A DNA stretch of 17,919 bases from SbD1 sp049300095 (lineage in GTDB: Bacteria > Desulfobacterota > Syntrophobacteria > Syntrophobacterales > Syntrophobacteraceae). The stretch spans positions 1-17,919 of the forward strand of contig JBAQYM010000302.1 in the NCBI GenBank assembly GCA_049300095.1. The letters run 5' to 3'. The notes below the pieces were generated by a model that worked only from the letters and a program-made list of their open reading frames with translations, searched no databases and was not told the DNA's origin. Positions 5,614 to 12,811 of the stretch are shown piece after piece; positions within the stretch are counted from its first letter, which is position 1, and every line of letters starts with the position of its first letter. Made by a program: the position numbers and the translations under genes.

Positions 5614-7330
5614 AGGCCAGAAGCATCTCCGTGATGCTTTTTCCGGGCGGGACTATCGGGTAGACGCCTTCTTCCCGCGCTATGAGGAAGTCCATCAGGA
5701 CGGGCTTCTTTATCGAAAAGGCTTCCCGCAGGACCGGTTCGACCTCTTCGGGCTTGGTGGCCCTCAGTCCGACCGCGCCGTAGGCTTCGGCGAGCTTCAC
5801 GAAATCGGGTGAGCCCTCGAGGCAGGACCCCGAGTAGTTCTTCTCGTAGAAAAGCTCCTGCCACTGGCGGGGCAATCCCAGGTAGAGGTTGTTCAAAATG
5901 GCCACCTTGACCGGGATATCGTTGCAGACCGCCGTGCAGAGTTCCTGGATATTCATCTGGATGCTGCCGTCGCCGGCGATGTCGATAACCAGTTTATCGG
6001 GAAAGGCGACCTGCGCGCCGATCGCGGCCGGGAAGCCGTAGCCCATCGTCCCGAGGCCCCCCGAGGTCAGCAGGGTGCGGGGGCGGTCGAAAGTGTAGAA
6101 CTGGGCGGTCCACATCTGGTGCTGGCCCACTTCGGTCGTGATGATGGCGTCGCCGCCCGAGAGTTCGTGGATTTTTTGGATGACGTACTGCGGCTTTATC
6201 AGGTCGCCTTCCTGGACATAGGTGAGCGGGTGTTCGGTCGCCCACTTGCCAATCTGGGTAAGCCAGGGAGCGCGCGCCTCGGCAAGGCTTTCCGGCGGCT
6301 CGGCCTCGATCTGCCGGATAAGCTGCTGGAGCGCGTTTTTGCAGTCGCCCACTATCGGGACGTCCACCATGACGTTTTTGCTGATGCTCGACGGGTCCAC
6401 GTCCACGTGCACTATCTTGGCGTTCGGGGCAAAGGTGCTGATCTTTCCCGTAACACGGTCGTCAAAGCGAACGCCCACCGCGAAGATGATGTCCGCGCGG
6501 GATATCGCCATGTTGGCCTGGTAGGTGCCGTGCATCCCGACCATTCCGAGCCAGAGCGGGTTTGGCTGCCGGCGGCCCTTCGAGTCGACTGTCGCGGTCG
6601 GGAACCCGCCAAGGCCCATGAGCGAACAGGTGACGGGGGCCTGGAGCAGGTTGGCCAGCTTGATCAGCTCCTTCGATGAATCCGAGATGATGATGCCGCC
6701 CCCGGCGAAAATGACCGGCGTTTTGGCCTTGACGAGAAGCTCGAAGGCCCGCTTAACCTGGCCGGAATGGGCCTCGACGGTCGGGCGGTAGCCGGGAAGG
6801 TCGACCTTTTTCGGATATTTGAAATCGGCCTGCGCCTGCACGACGTCCTTGGGCAGGTCCACCACGACGGGGCCGGGCCGTCCCGTGCGCGCCAGGTAGA
6901 AGGCCTCCTTTATCACCCTGGACATATCGTTCACGTCCCGCACCAGGTAGCTGTGCTTGGTGCACGGCCGGGTAATGCCTATGATGTCCACTTCCTGGAA
7001 CGCGTCGTCTCCGATGAGCGGAGTCGGGACCTGGCCGGTAAAGACGACCATGGGAATCGAGTCCATGTTGGCGGTGGCGATCCCCGTGACGGTATTCGTG
7101 GCGCCGGGGCCCGAAGTCACGAGGCACACCCCCACGCGCCCGCTCGCCCTCGCGTAACCGTCGGCCATGTGCGCGGCGCCCTGTTCGTGGCGCACCAGGA
7201 TATGCCGGATGTTATGTTTGGGCATTTCATGGTAGATGTCGAGCACGGCCCCCCCGGGGAATCCGAAGATGACGTCGACACCTTCCTTCTTCAGGCATTC
7301 GAAAAAGATTTGTGCTCCTCTCATTTTCAT
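5612..7330 (-). CDS. ilvB: Acetolactate synthase large (catalytic) subunit
   Basis: IlvB is a thiamine-diphosphate and FAD enzyme that condenses two pyruvates, or pyruvate with 2-oxobutyrate. The 572-residue product has the three domains in order: TPP_N with catalytic Glu49 (VRHEQGAAHMADGYARASG), the central FAD domain, and TPP_C with the GDGS...NN motif (453-481) and YLGLPRQWQELFYE (483-496). Compared with the common pattern GAFP-x4-LSLGM there is an extra stretch of about nine residues at 245-256 (TVDSKGRRQ), and the usual MVRQW reads LPRQW. The start is ATG 7330 with AAGGG 7 bases upstream; the second ATG at 7324 is possible. It is the first gene of ilvBNC, behind the promoter at 7459-7488. 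Confidence 0.96.
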   Translation of the reverse strand: MKMRGAQIFFECLKKEGVDVIFGFPGGAVLDIYHEMPKHNIRHILVRHEQGAAHMADGYARASGRVGVCLVTSGPGATNTVTGIATANMDSIPMVVFTGQVPTPLIGDDAFQEVDIIGITRPCTKHSYLVRDVNDMSRVIKEAFYLARTGRPGPVVVDLPKDVVQAQADFKYPKKVDLPGYRPTVEAHSGQVKRAFELLVKAKTPVIFAGGGIIISDSSKELIKLANLLQAPVTCSLMGLGGFPTATVDSKGRRQPNPLWLGMVGMHGTYQANMAISRADIIFAVGVRFDDRVTGKISTFAPNAKIVHVDVDPSSISKNVMVDVPIVGDCKNALQQLIRQIEAEPPESLAEARAPWLTQIGKWATEHPLTYVQEGDLIKPQYVIQKIHELSGGDAIITTEVGQHQMWTAQFYTFDRPRTLLTSGGLGTMGYGFPAAIGAQVAFPDKLVIDIAGDGSIQMNIQELCTAVCNDIPVKVAILNNLYLGLPRQWQELFYEKNYSGSCLEGSPDFVKLAEAYGAVGLRATKPEEVEPVLREAFSIKKPVLMDFLIAREEGVYPIVPPGKSITEMLLA

Positions 7331-7746
7331 AACAACCCTTGCTTCGCCCCTTCGCCTGAGGGACTGTACGAATTCTTAATGCCGCCCGAGGCCGGCGGAA
7401 GACCCGACTGGCAGAAAAACAGCCTCTTTTTCACGCATTGACCGGAAGATAAATGAAAATACTAACAGCAAAAAAACTAAGCTGTCAATCAGATTACAGA
7501 ATCAAGCTTCGCGGGATAATAGGGCGGGACTTCGGAATAATTCGGAACGGATGATTTAAAGTCGGGTTTTCTCCTGTTTTTTTCATCGAAACGGTCCCCC
7601 TTTCCTGTCACTGGTCCGCCTTGAGACAACAGCATTAGCGCTTGAACCACCCGCGATTATAACAGACCGTATCGCATATTGCCAAGAAAACAACGGTCTT
7701 GCGCGTTCGCGCCCGTTTCGGGAAGTCGCCGGGTCGCCGGGGCTTT
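7331..7746. other. Leader and intergenic DNA upstream of ilvB
   Basis: This stretch holds the ilvB leader and promoter (7331-7488). From 7489 to 7746 I see AT/GC-mixed sequence without a convincing gene, RNA gene or strong promoter. It ends at the first copy of the 216-bp direct repeat. Confidence 0.5.
7459..7488 (-). promoter_or_regulatory. Sigma70-like promoter of ilvBNC
   Basis: On the minus strand TTGACA (7488-7483) is followed after 18 bases by TAGTAT (7464-7459). Transcription would start near 7452, giving a leader of about 120 bases before ilvB. The -35 box is a perfect consensus match and the -10 matches 4 of 6. The leader has small GC hairpins (CCGCC/GGCGG near 7382-7398) but no convincing T-run attenuator. 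Confidence 0.65.
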
Positions 7747-7962
7747 TCAAAAACTTTCCCGGAACGGATTTTTCTCTCTTTTTTTTTACCTTAGCTGGAG
7801 CCGTTTTGGAGAACTTGGATTCATTAGCACGAGCTAGGGTGAGAGATTATTCTGATTTCAGCGATAAGGCCAAAATTAGCCGAGATCCGGTCCTTTTCGA
7901 CCAAATCCGACCATTTTCATTTTGCCTGACTCTTTGACTCGGACCGCGTTTTACCGGTATGA
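7747..7962 (+). repeat. 216-bp direct repeat, copy 1
   Basis: It aligns without gaps to 8390-8605 at a constant offset of 643 bp. The last 75 bp (7888-7962) differ at one position. A 33-bp block (7794-7826) is identical, and the intervening 61 bp are clearly related but diverged. Conservation stops exactly after TATGA, the -10 region of the embedded promoter. It is non-coding in all frames as far as I can judge. The pattern of conserved blocks suggests selected regulatory DNA or a recent small duplication. Confidence 0.85.
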
Positions 7963-7963
7963 G
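7934..7963 (+). promoter_or_regulatory. Sigma70-like promoter at the end of repeat copy 1
   Basis: TTGACT (7934-7939), an 18-base spacer and TATGAG (7958-7963). It would transcribe rightward into the region with the 26-codon reading frame at 8129. The identical -35 and spacer occur in repeat copy 2. Confidence 0.5.
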
Positions 7964-8085
7964 AACAATAGCCTATGCGAATGGGCAAAAATAAAGGCCC
8001 GGGAGGGTTTCCGCCCAGACCTTCACAAAAAGAGTTTATTCGTAGCGGAATAAAAAATACTCTGCCTGTGACCGTCTGTAAACAG

Positions 8086-8140
8086 AAATTTTGGGGCAAT
8101 TCCTCCTTGGCCGGAAAGGAGAATTGCCATGGCAAAATTT
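8086..8140 (+). promoter_or_regulatory. Long hairpin sequestering an SD and start codon
   Basis: The inner stem pairs 8095-8108 (GGCAATTCCTCCTT, C8102 bulged) with 8116-8128 (AAGGAGAATTGCC), 13 bp around a 7-base loop. The outer stem pairs AAATTTTG (8086-8093) with CAAAATTT (8133-8140), 8 bp. Between the stems is a small internal loop containing the ATG at 8129-8131. The Shine-Dalgarno AAGGAG (8116-8121) is paired to its complement CTCCTT (8103-8108). In RNA the ribosome site would be closed. This architecture resembles translationally silenced small-peptide mRNAs. An inverted repeat of other origin is the alternative. Confidence 0.6.
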
Positions 8141-8209
8141 CTCAATCTGGCCCAGCGGTTGCTCAAGCTGCTGGAACAAACGGCTAGAATCATTAAACTC
8201 TTATCATAA
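8129..8209 (+). CDS. Putative 26-aa cationic amphipathic peptide
   Basis: ATG to TAA, 26 codons, with AAGGAG placed 7 bases upstream. The peptide begins MAKFLNLAQRLLKLLEQTAR and ends IIKLLS. Hydrophobic pairs at 4/5, 7/8, 11/12, 14/15, 21/22 and 24/25 with K/R/E between them give an ideal amphipathic helix of net charge about +4, not a transmembrane segment. The SD and ATG lie in a strong hairpin, and a sigma70-like promoter is about 170 bp upstream. The core (QRLLKLLEQ-x-AR) is encoded again at 8227-8280 in another frame without its own SD. I know no family match. It could be a type I toxin-like or membrane-active peptide, a leader peptide, or a chance frame in a repeat. Confidence 0.4.
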   Translation: MAKFLNLAQRLLKLLEQTARIIKLLS

Positions 8210-8280
8210 CCGCTAAGCCTCTGCTCCAGCGGTTGCTCAAACTGCTGGAGCAAGAGGCTAGATTTCTTAAATTTCTGTCA
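8153..8280 (+). repeat. Duplicated peptide-coding segment, 74-bp offset
   Basis: The segment starting CAGCGGTTGCTCAA at 8153 recurs at 8227. Both read as QRLLKLLEQ-x-AR followed by hydrophobic/Lys residues. An offset of 74 bp places them in different frames. The second copy also has the inverted arms CTCCAGC (8224-8230) and GCTGGAG (8244-8250). Its frame stays open to a stop at 8473-8475 (TTG start at 8233, 80 codons), but no SD is evident, so I do not call it a gene. Confidence 0.6.
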
Positions 8281-8389
8281 AAACAGTCACCCCGCCCCAA
8301 CAAGGACCGGTTTTTTTCGCTTTTCACTCGTAGTCCCGGTAATCCCACTCCAATCAAATTGGCGTATTCCCTCGCCCCCCAGGGGTGGT

Positions 8390-8605
8390 TAAAAAACTTT
8401 CCCGGCAGGTATTTTTTCCGCTTTTCCAAAGCCTTTGCTGGAGCCGTTTTGGAGAACTTGGATTCATTAAGGTGAGCTAGGCGGAGAGATTTTGTCATTT
8501 TCAGCGATAGGGCTGAAATGAGGGGGAATACGGTCCTTTTCGACCAAATCCGATCATTTTCATTTTGCCTGACTCTTTGACTCGGACCGCGTTTTACCGG
8601 TATGA
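8390..8605 (+). repeat. 216-bp direct repeat, copy 2
   Basis: Second copy of the repeat at 7747-7962, gapless at +643 bp. The conserved blocks are 8437-8469 (33 of 33) and 8531-8605 (74 of 75). It lies immediately upstream of nrdJ and ends at the -10 box of the presumed nrdJ promoter. Confidence 0.85.
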
Positions 8606-8606
8606 A
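8577..8606 (+). promoter_or_regulatory. Sigma70-like promoter for nrdJ
   Basis: TTGACT (8577-8582), an 18-base spacer and TATGAA (8601-8606). Transcription would start near 8613, leaving a leader of about 60 bases before nrdJ with a T-run at 8623-8631. No NrdR box and no cobalamin riboswitch is visible in this short leader. Confidence 0.55.
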
Positions 8607-8674
8607 CCCTCAGAAAACGGGGCTTTTTTTTCCTTCCTTGTAATTCTAAAGATAGCGGAAAAAGGATATAATTT

Positions 8675-10936
8675 ATGGAAAACTTGGAGGCTTTCCCTGT
8701 GCCCTCCTATGTTGAAGGGGACTATACCGCGGGCTCGGATGGAAGGGCCGCGGCGCGGCCGATTGGAGGAGAGGCCCTGAAACTTACAGATAACTCATTG
8801 ATAGTGCTAAAAAAGCGCTACCTCATCAAGGGCGATGACAACGCGCCGGTCGAGACCCCGGAGGAACTTTTTTCGAGGGTCGCAACGGCCATCGCCGAGG
8901 CGGACGCCAAGTTCGAGGGTCCCGACCGGGTTGCCGAGACCGCGAGGAAATTCTACAACCTCATGACCTCGCTCGACTTCATGCCCAACTCGCCGACCCT
9001 CATGAACGCGGGCCGCCACCTGGGACAGCTTTCCGCCTGCTTCGTTCTCCCCATCGAGGACTCGATAGACTCGATTTTCGAGGCCATAAAGCATGCCGCG
9101 ATGATCCACAAAAGCGGCGGGGGGACGGGTTTTTCCTTTTCGAGGATACGGCCGGAAAACGACAAGGTGCTCTCGACCCAGGGGGTGGCGAGCGGCCCGG
9201 TGTCTTTCATGTCCGTATTCGACGTGGCGACCGAGACGATAAAGCAGGGCGGCACCCGGCGCGGCGCCAACATGGCCATTCTCAGGGTGGACCATCCCGA
9301 TATCCAGAGGTTTATCACGTGCAAGACCGAAAACGACCGCATGACCAATTTCAACATCTCGGTCGCGGTGACCGACGACTTCATGCGCGCGGTCGAAGCC
9401 GGAACGGACTATGCGCTGCTCAACCCGCGCTCGAACGCGGAGGTCGAGCGTCTCCCGGCGCGGGAAGTGTTCGAACAAATCGTCCGGTCGGCCTGGAAAA
9501 ACGGCGAACCGGGCATCATTTTCATTGACGCCATGAACCGCGACAACCCAACGCCGAAAGTGGGGGACATCGAGAGCACCAACCCGTGCGGCGAGCAGCC
9601 GCTTCTGCCCTACGAATCCTGCAATCTCGGGTCGATAAACCTGGTCAATATGGTCCGGGACGGTAAGATCGATTACGCGCACCTCAAGGAAGTGGTCCGG
9701 GACGTGGTGCATTTTCTGGACAACGTGATCGAAGCCAACAAGTATCCGCTCCCCAAAATCGACGAACTGACGCGGAGCAACCGCAAGATCGGCCTCGGCG
9801 TGATGGGCTTTGCCGACCTGCTGATGGCCCTCGGCATCCCCTACAACTCGGAAGGGGCGGTGAGCACGGCCGAAGAGGTGATGGGCTACATCCAGCACGA
9901 GTCCAAAGCCGCCTCGGCGGACCTCGCGAAGACGCGGGGCAACTTCCCGAACTATCCCGGCTCCGTTTTCGACCGGCCGGAATCCCCGTATATGCGCAAC
10001 GCCACCACGACCACGATCGCCCCGACGGGCACCATCAGCATCATTGCCGGGTGTTCGAGCGGCATCGAACCGATCTTTGCGCTCAGCTTTGTGCGCAAAG
10101 TGCTCGACGGCGCGGAACTGGTGGAAGCGCACCCGCCGTTCCAGAAGGTCGCCAGGGAGCGCGGGTTCTACTCGGAAGAACTCATGAAGCGGATCGCGGA
10201 AAAAGGGAGCATCAAGAGCTTCCGTGAAATCCCCGAAGACGTGCGGGAAGTTTTCGTGGTCTCCCACGACGTTGATCCGGACTGGCATATCCGCATCCAG
10301 GCGGCGTTCCAGAAATACACGGACAACGCCGTCAGCAAGACGATCAATTTCCCCTTCAGCGCCACTCCCGAGGATGTCTACGAAGCCTACATCTCGGCCT
10401 TCAAGATGGGCTGCAAGGGTTTGACGATATACCGCGACGGCAGCCGCGACGTGCAGGTGCTCAATATCCAGAGAAAGGTCCAGTACCCGCAGGTCGAGCC
10501 GCGCCCGCGCCCCGATATGACCACCGGGATCACCGAGCGCGTAAACACCGGCTGCGGCAAGCTCTACGTGACGATCAATTCGGATGAGTACGGCTTCTGC
10601 GAAGTTTTCGCCCAGATGGGCAAAGCGGGCGGGTGCGCCTACTCGCAGATCGAGGCCACGAGCCGGCTCATTTCGCTTGCCCTGCGCTCGGGCGTCAAGG
10701 TCGAGGCCATCATCAAGCAACTCGTCGGGATTCGGTGCCCGTCTCCCACCTGGAGAAACGGCGAGCAGGTGGTCTCGTGTTCGGACGGCATCGCGAAGGT
10801 GCTCAACCATCGCGCGGAGACCGATATCGCGGCGGCCTTCGACGAGATGGGCGCCTGCCCCGACTGCGGCGGCGCCGTCGAGCACGAAAGCGGCTGCATC
10901 GTGTGCCGCTCGTGCGGGTTTTCGCGGTGCAGTTAG
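8675..10936 (+). CDS. nrdJ: Adenosylcobalamin-dependent ribonucleotide reductase (class II)
   Basis: NrdJ reduces ribonucleotides to deoxyribonucleotides with a B12-derived thiyl radical and needs no oxygen, fitting an anaerobe. The 753-residue product has the barrel motif NPCGEQ with radical Cys305, Asn303 and Glu307. The redox pair is Cys122 (SACFVLP) and Cys316 (YESCNLGS), with the 11-residue 305-316 spacing of known class II enzymes. Near 613-700 is a TSCPD domain (TGCGKLYVTINSDEYGFCEV). The C-terminus is a zinc-ribbon tail with Cys728/731/741/744/747/752. ATG 8675 has AAAGGA 8 bases upstream. The first 35 residues precede the usual family start (LTDNSLIVLKKRYL), and a strong GGAGGAGAGG (8765-8774) lies inside them. 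Confidence 0.96.
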   Translation: MENLEAFPVPSYVEGDYTAGSDGRAAARPIGGEALKLTDNSLIVLKKRYLIKGDDNAPVETPEELFSRVATAIAEADAKFEGPDRVAETARKFYNLMTSLDFMPNSPTLMNAGRHLGQLSACFVLPIEDSIDSIFEAIKHAAMIHKSGGGTGFSFSRIRPENDKVLSTQGVASGPVSFMSVFDVATETIKQGGTRRGANMAILRVDHPDIQRFITCKTENDRMTNFNISVAVTDDFMRAVEAGTDYALLNPRSNAEVERLPAREVFEQIVRSAWKNGEPGIIFIDAMNRDNPTPKVGDIESTNPCGEQPLLPYESCNLGSINLVNMVRDGKIDYAHLKEVVRDVVHFLDNVIEANKYPLPKIDELTRSNRKIGLGVMGFADLLMALGIPYNSEGAVSTAEEVMGYIQHESKAASADLAKTRGNFPNYPGSVFDRPESPYMRNATTTTIAPTGTISIIAGCSSGIEPIFALSFVRKVLDGAELVEAHPPFQKVARERGFYSEELMKRIAEKGSIKSFREIPEDVREVFVVSHDVDPDWHIRIQAAFQKYTDNAVSKTINFPFSATPEDVYEAYISAFKMGCKGLTIYRDGSRDVQVLNIQRKVQYPQVEPRPRPDMTTGITERVNTGCGKLYVTINSDEYGFCEVFAQMGKAGGCAYSQIEATSRLISLALRSGVKVEAIIKQLVGIRCPSPTWRNGEQVVSCSDGIAKVLNHRAETDIAAAFDEMGACPDCGGAVEHESGCIVCRSCGFSRCS

Positions 10937-10993
10937 ACGAAATGGCGCCGTTGTCGGCGCGCCGGTCCTGATACCGTTTGGTGTGGAGGACCT

Positions 10994-11014
10994 ATGGTTA
11001 GAAACCAATTATGA
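10994..11014 (+). other. Six-codon mini-ORF coupled to the HNH gene
   Basis: GGAGG (10985-10989) is followed by ATG at 10994 and a six-codon frame (MVRNQL) whose TGA (11012-11014) overlaps the ATG at 11011. The downstream gene has no good SD of its own, so ribosomes terminating here may reinitiate on it. Chance is possible. Confidence 0.35.
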
Positions 11015-11745
11015 TGAACAAACACGGACTCCCAAGAACAATCCCCCCCGGGGTAAAGCAATCCATACGACAACAGTGCGGGTTTGGCTGCGTTATTTGT
11101 GGGTCAGGGATTATTGAGTATGAACACGTCAGTCCTGAGTTTCCAGAGGCTACTGAGCACGATCCGAGCAAAATGACATTGTTATGTCCACAATGTCATG
11201 CCAAGGTTACGAGGAGGTTTTGGTCAAAAGAGAAAGTGTTGAAGGCCATGGAATCCCCCGTGTGTAAGACACAGGGATTCAGTAAAGAAGTGTTTGATAT
11301 TGGGCATGGTCATCCAACGCTTCAGTTTGGCGGTGCCTTATTAAGCAACTGTCCTATCCCAATTCAAGTTGGGGGGATGCCGCTGTTTAAAATTGAACCA
11401 CCAGAAGAACAAGGTGCTCCATTTCGTCTATCGGGCACGTTCTGTGATTCAAAAGGCGCTGTGTCCTTGCAAATAATTGAAAATGAATGGTTGGCTAGCA
11501 GCGCCAATTGGGATGTCGAAGTAGTAGGTGGTTCAATAGTAATTCGTGAAGGTAAAGGAAATATTCACCTTAAGCTAAGTGCAAACCCGCCTGACGGAAT
11601 AATAGTTGATCGCCTGAATATGCTTCTTAACGGCATTCTATTTGAGGCAAATGGCAATTTCTTGAGAGTAAAATACCCAAACGGTAGTGTTCTAGATTTG
11701 ACCTCGTGCATTTGTGATCATTGTCGGGTTGGGATGGGGTTATGA
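11011..11745 (+). CDS. HNH-nuclease-like protein, probably acquired
   Basis: The 244-residue product has an N-terminal HNH-type zinc motif: CGFGCVICG (Cys27, Cys30), IEYEHV (Glu37, His39) and LLCPQCHAKV (Cys59, Cys62, His63). This is the beta-beta-alpha-metal fold seen in small HNH endonucleases. From about 100 onward it is beta-rich and unknown to me, ending in CICDHCRVGMGL with a second possible metal-binding Cys cluster. The gene is visibly AT-richer, with AT-ending codons, than nrdJ and nfi on either side, suggesting horizontal transfer. No partner methylase, integrase or toxin gene is adjacent. The start is the first of two ATGs (11011 or 11014), reached through the mini-ORF at 10994. 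A nuclease role is inferred from the motif only. Confidence 0.75.
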   Translation: MMNKHGLPRTIPPGVKQSIRQQCGFGCVICGSGIIEYEHVSPEFPEATEHDPSKMTLLCPQCHAKVTRRFWSKEKVLKAMESPVCKTQGFSKEVFDIGHGHPTLQFGGALLSNCPIPIQVGGMPLFKIEPPEEQGAPFRLSGTFCDSKGAVSLQIIENEWLASSANWDVEVVGGSIVIREGKGNIHLKLSANPPDGIIVDRLNMLLNGILFEANGNFLRVKYPNGSVLDLTSCICDHCRVGMGL

Positions 11746-11830
11746 TCTTTAACAACTAGGTCAAGCCTACCGCCTGCTCGGGAAGCATCCTGATTTTGCC
11801 CATTATCGCGCGTGATTTTCGGATTTGTGA

Positions 11831-11862
11831 CGGGCGGGCTTTTGCCCGCCCGATTTGTTTTA
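11831..11862 (+). terminator. Intrinsic terminator-like hairpin before nfi
   Basis: CGGGCGGGC (11831-11839), loop TTTT, GCCCGCCCG (11844-11852), then ATTTGTTTT. A 9-bp perfect GC stem with a T-rich tail. It would end transcription from nrdJ and the HNH gene and lies 17 bases before the nfi start. Confidence 0.75.
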
Positions 11863-11879
11863 CGCGGAAAGAGGTTTGA

Positions 11880-12566
11880 TTGCCCTTGGAATGCGACAAC
11901 TGGGACCTGACCCCGAGGGAGGCCATAGCCCTCCAGAAAGAACTGGCCGGGCGGGTGATCATCCAGCCGCTGCCGTCCCGGTTCAAGGTCATCGGGGCGG
12001 CGGATATCGCCTACTCCAAGGCAACCGACCGGCTCGTCGCCGTGATGCTCACCTTCGGGTGGCCGGGCCTCGAGTTGCTCGAATCGGCCCACATCGTCTC
12101 GCAGGCGCCTTTTCCCTACATCCCCGGGCTGCTATCCTTCCGGGAGGCGCCCCCGCTTATCGAGACGCACCAAAAACTTGGACAAAAACCCGACATTCTC
12201 CTTTGTGACGGGCAGGGAATAGCCCATCCGCGAAGGCTCGGCCTTGCCGCCCACCTGGGGCTCTGCCTGGGCATTCCAACGGTGGGCTGCGCCAAGAGCA
12301 GGCTGTGCGGCGAGCACGGACCCCCGACCCTGAGAAAAGGGCACAGCAGGGCGCTGCTGCTTGGCGAAGAACAGGTCGGGCTCGTCTATTGTTCGAGAAA
12401 CGGGGTGAAGCCGCTCTACATCTCTCCGGGCCACCTCTGCGACATCGCTTCCGCAAAGAAGCTCGTCTCCCGCTGCCTCGGCCGCTACCGCGTGCCCGAA
12501 CCCCTGAGGCTGGCGCACATCACGGCAACCCGCCTTCGCCGCGAACTTGCAGCCGGGACAAAATGA
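11880..12566 (+). CDS. nfi: Endonuclease V (deoxyinosine 3' endonuclease)
   Basis: Endonuclease V nicks DNA at the second phosphodiester bond 3' of deoxyinosine, starting repair of deaminated adenine. The 228-residue product carries the family's metal-binding acids as Asp42 (GAADIAYS), Glu89 (GLLSFREAP) and Asp110 (LLCDGQGIAHPRRLGLAAHLG). It also has the strand-separating wedge PYIPG (79-83). The segment VGCAKSRLCG (135-144) is also family-typical. The start is TTG at 11880, chosen because GAAAGAGG precedes it by about 5 bases; a second TTG at 11886 is possible. It sits just after the terminator-like hairpin, so its promoter is unclear. Its TGA (12564-12566) abuts a long inverted repeat that may stabilise the message end. 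Confidence 0.93.
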   Translation: MPLECDNWDLTPREAIALQKELAGRVIIQPLPSRFKVIGAADIAYSKATDRLVAVMLTFGWPGLELLESAHIVSQAPFPYIPGLLSFREAPPLIETHQKLGQKPDILLCDGQGIAHPRRLGLAAHLGLCLGIPTVGCAKSRLCGEHGPPTLRKGHSRALLLGEEQVGLVYCSRNGVKPLYISPGHLCDIASAKKLVSRCLGRYRVPEPLRLAHITATRLRRELAAGTK

Positions 12567-12720
12567 GGAAAAGCATTCACCGCAGAGGACGCAGAGAACG
12601 CGGAGAAAAGACAGGAGAAATATTCATCGGTTCAGTCCCGTAGGCCGGTTTAAGTATTCCAGCTTTTCTCCAGGTTTTTCTCTGCGCTCTCTGCGTCCTC
12701 CGCGGTGAATGCTTTTCCTC
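12565..12720. repeat. 45-bp inverted repeat pair (CACCGCAGAGGACGCAGAG family)
   Basis: Left arm 12565-12609 and right arm 12676-12720 are reverse complements with 3 mismatches in 45, separated by 66 bp. The motif TTCACCGC-AGAGGACGCAGAG is a widely dispersed intergenic repeat in environmental bacteria (general knowledge). It begins at the nfi stop codon. No gene lies in 12567-12811. Confidence 0.8.
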
Positions 12721-12811
12721 CTGATTTTCTCTCTTGCCTTCCGCCCGATTCGTGAACATAATCGGCTCGTAACGGCCCTTTGAACTGATTCCCCCGCATG
12801 GAGGCGCGAAA

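Noticed and set aside
7376..7438. 20-codon frame in the ilvB leader, possible attenuator peptide
   Set aside because: It has only two Val and two Leu codons, no run of Ile/Val/Leu codons, a weak SD and no T-run terminator after the GC hairpin.
7975..8187. 70-codon plus-strand frame starting ATGCGAATGGGC
   Set aside because: It has no good SD, passes through the hairpin and overlaps the better-placed 26-codon frame out of register.
8606..8674. Cobalamin riboswitch in front of the B12-dependent nrdJ
   Set aside because: The leader after the presumed start is only about 60 bases, too short for the fold, and no B12-box-like sequence is seen.
8807..11008. 733-codon minus-strand frame opposite nrdJ
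   Set aside because: The NrdJ frame has all catalytic motifs; the opposite frame is an Arg/His/Asp-rich shadow typical of high GC.
12565..12720. Bidirectional terminator after nfi
   Set aside because: The arms are 45 bp apart by 66 bp and belong to a dispersed repeat family; there is no clear T-run directly after a compact stem.
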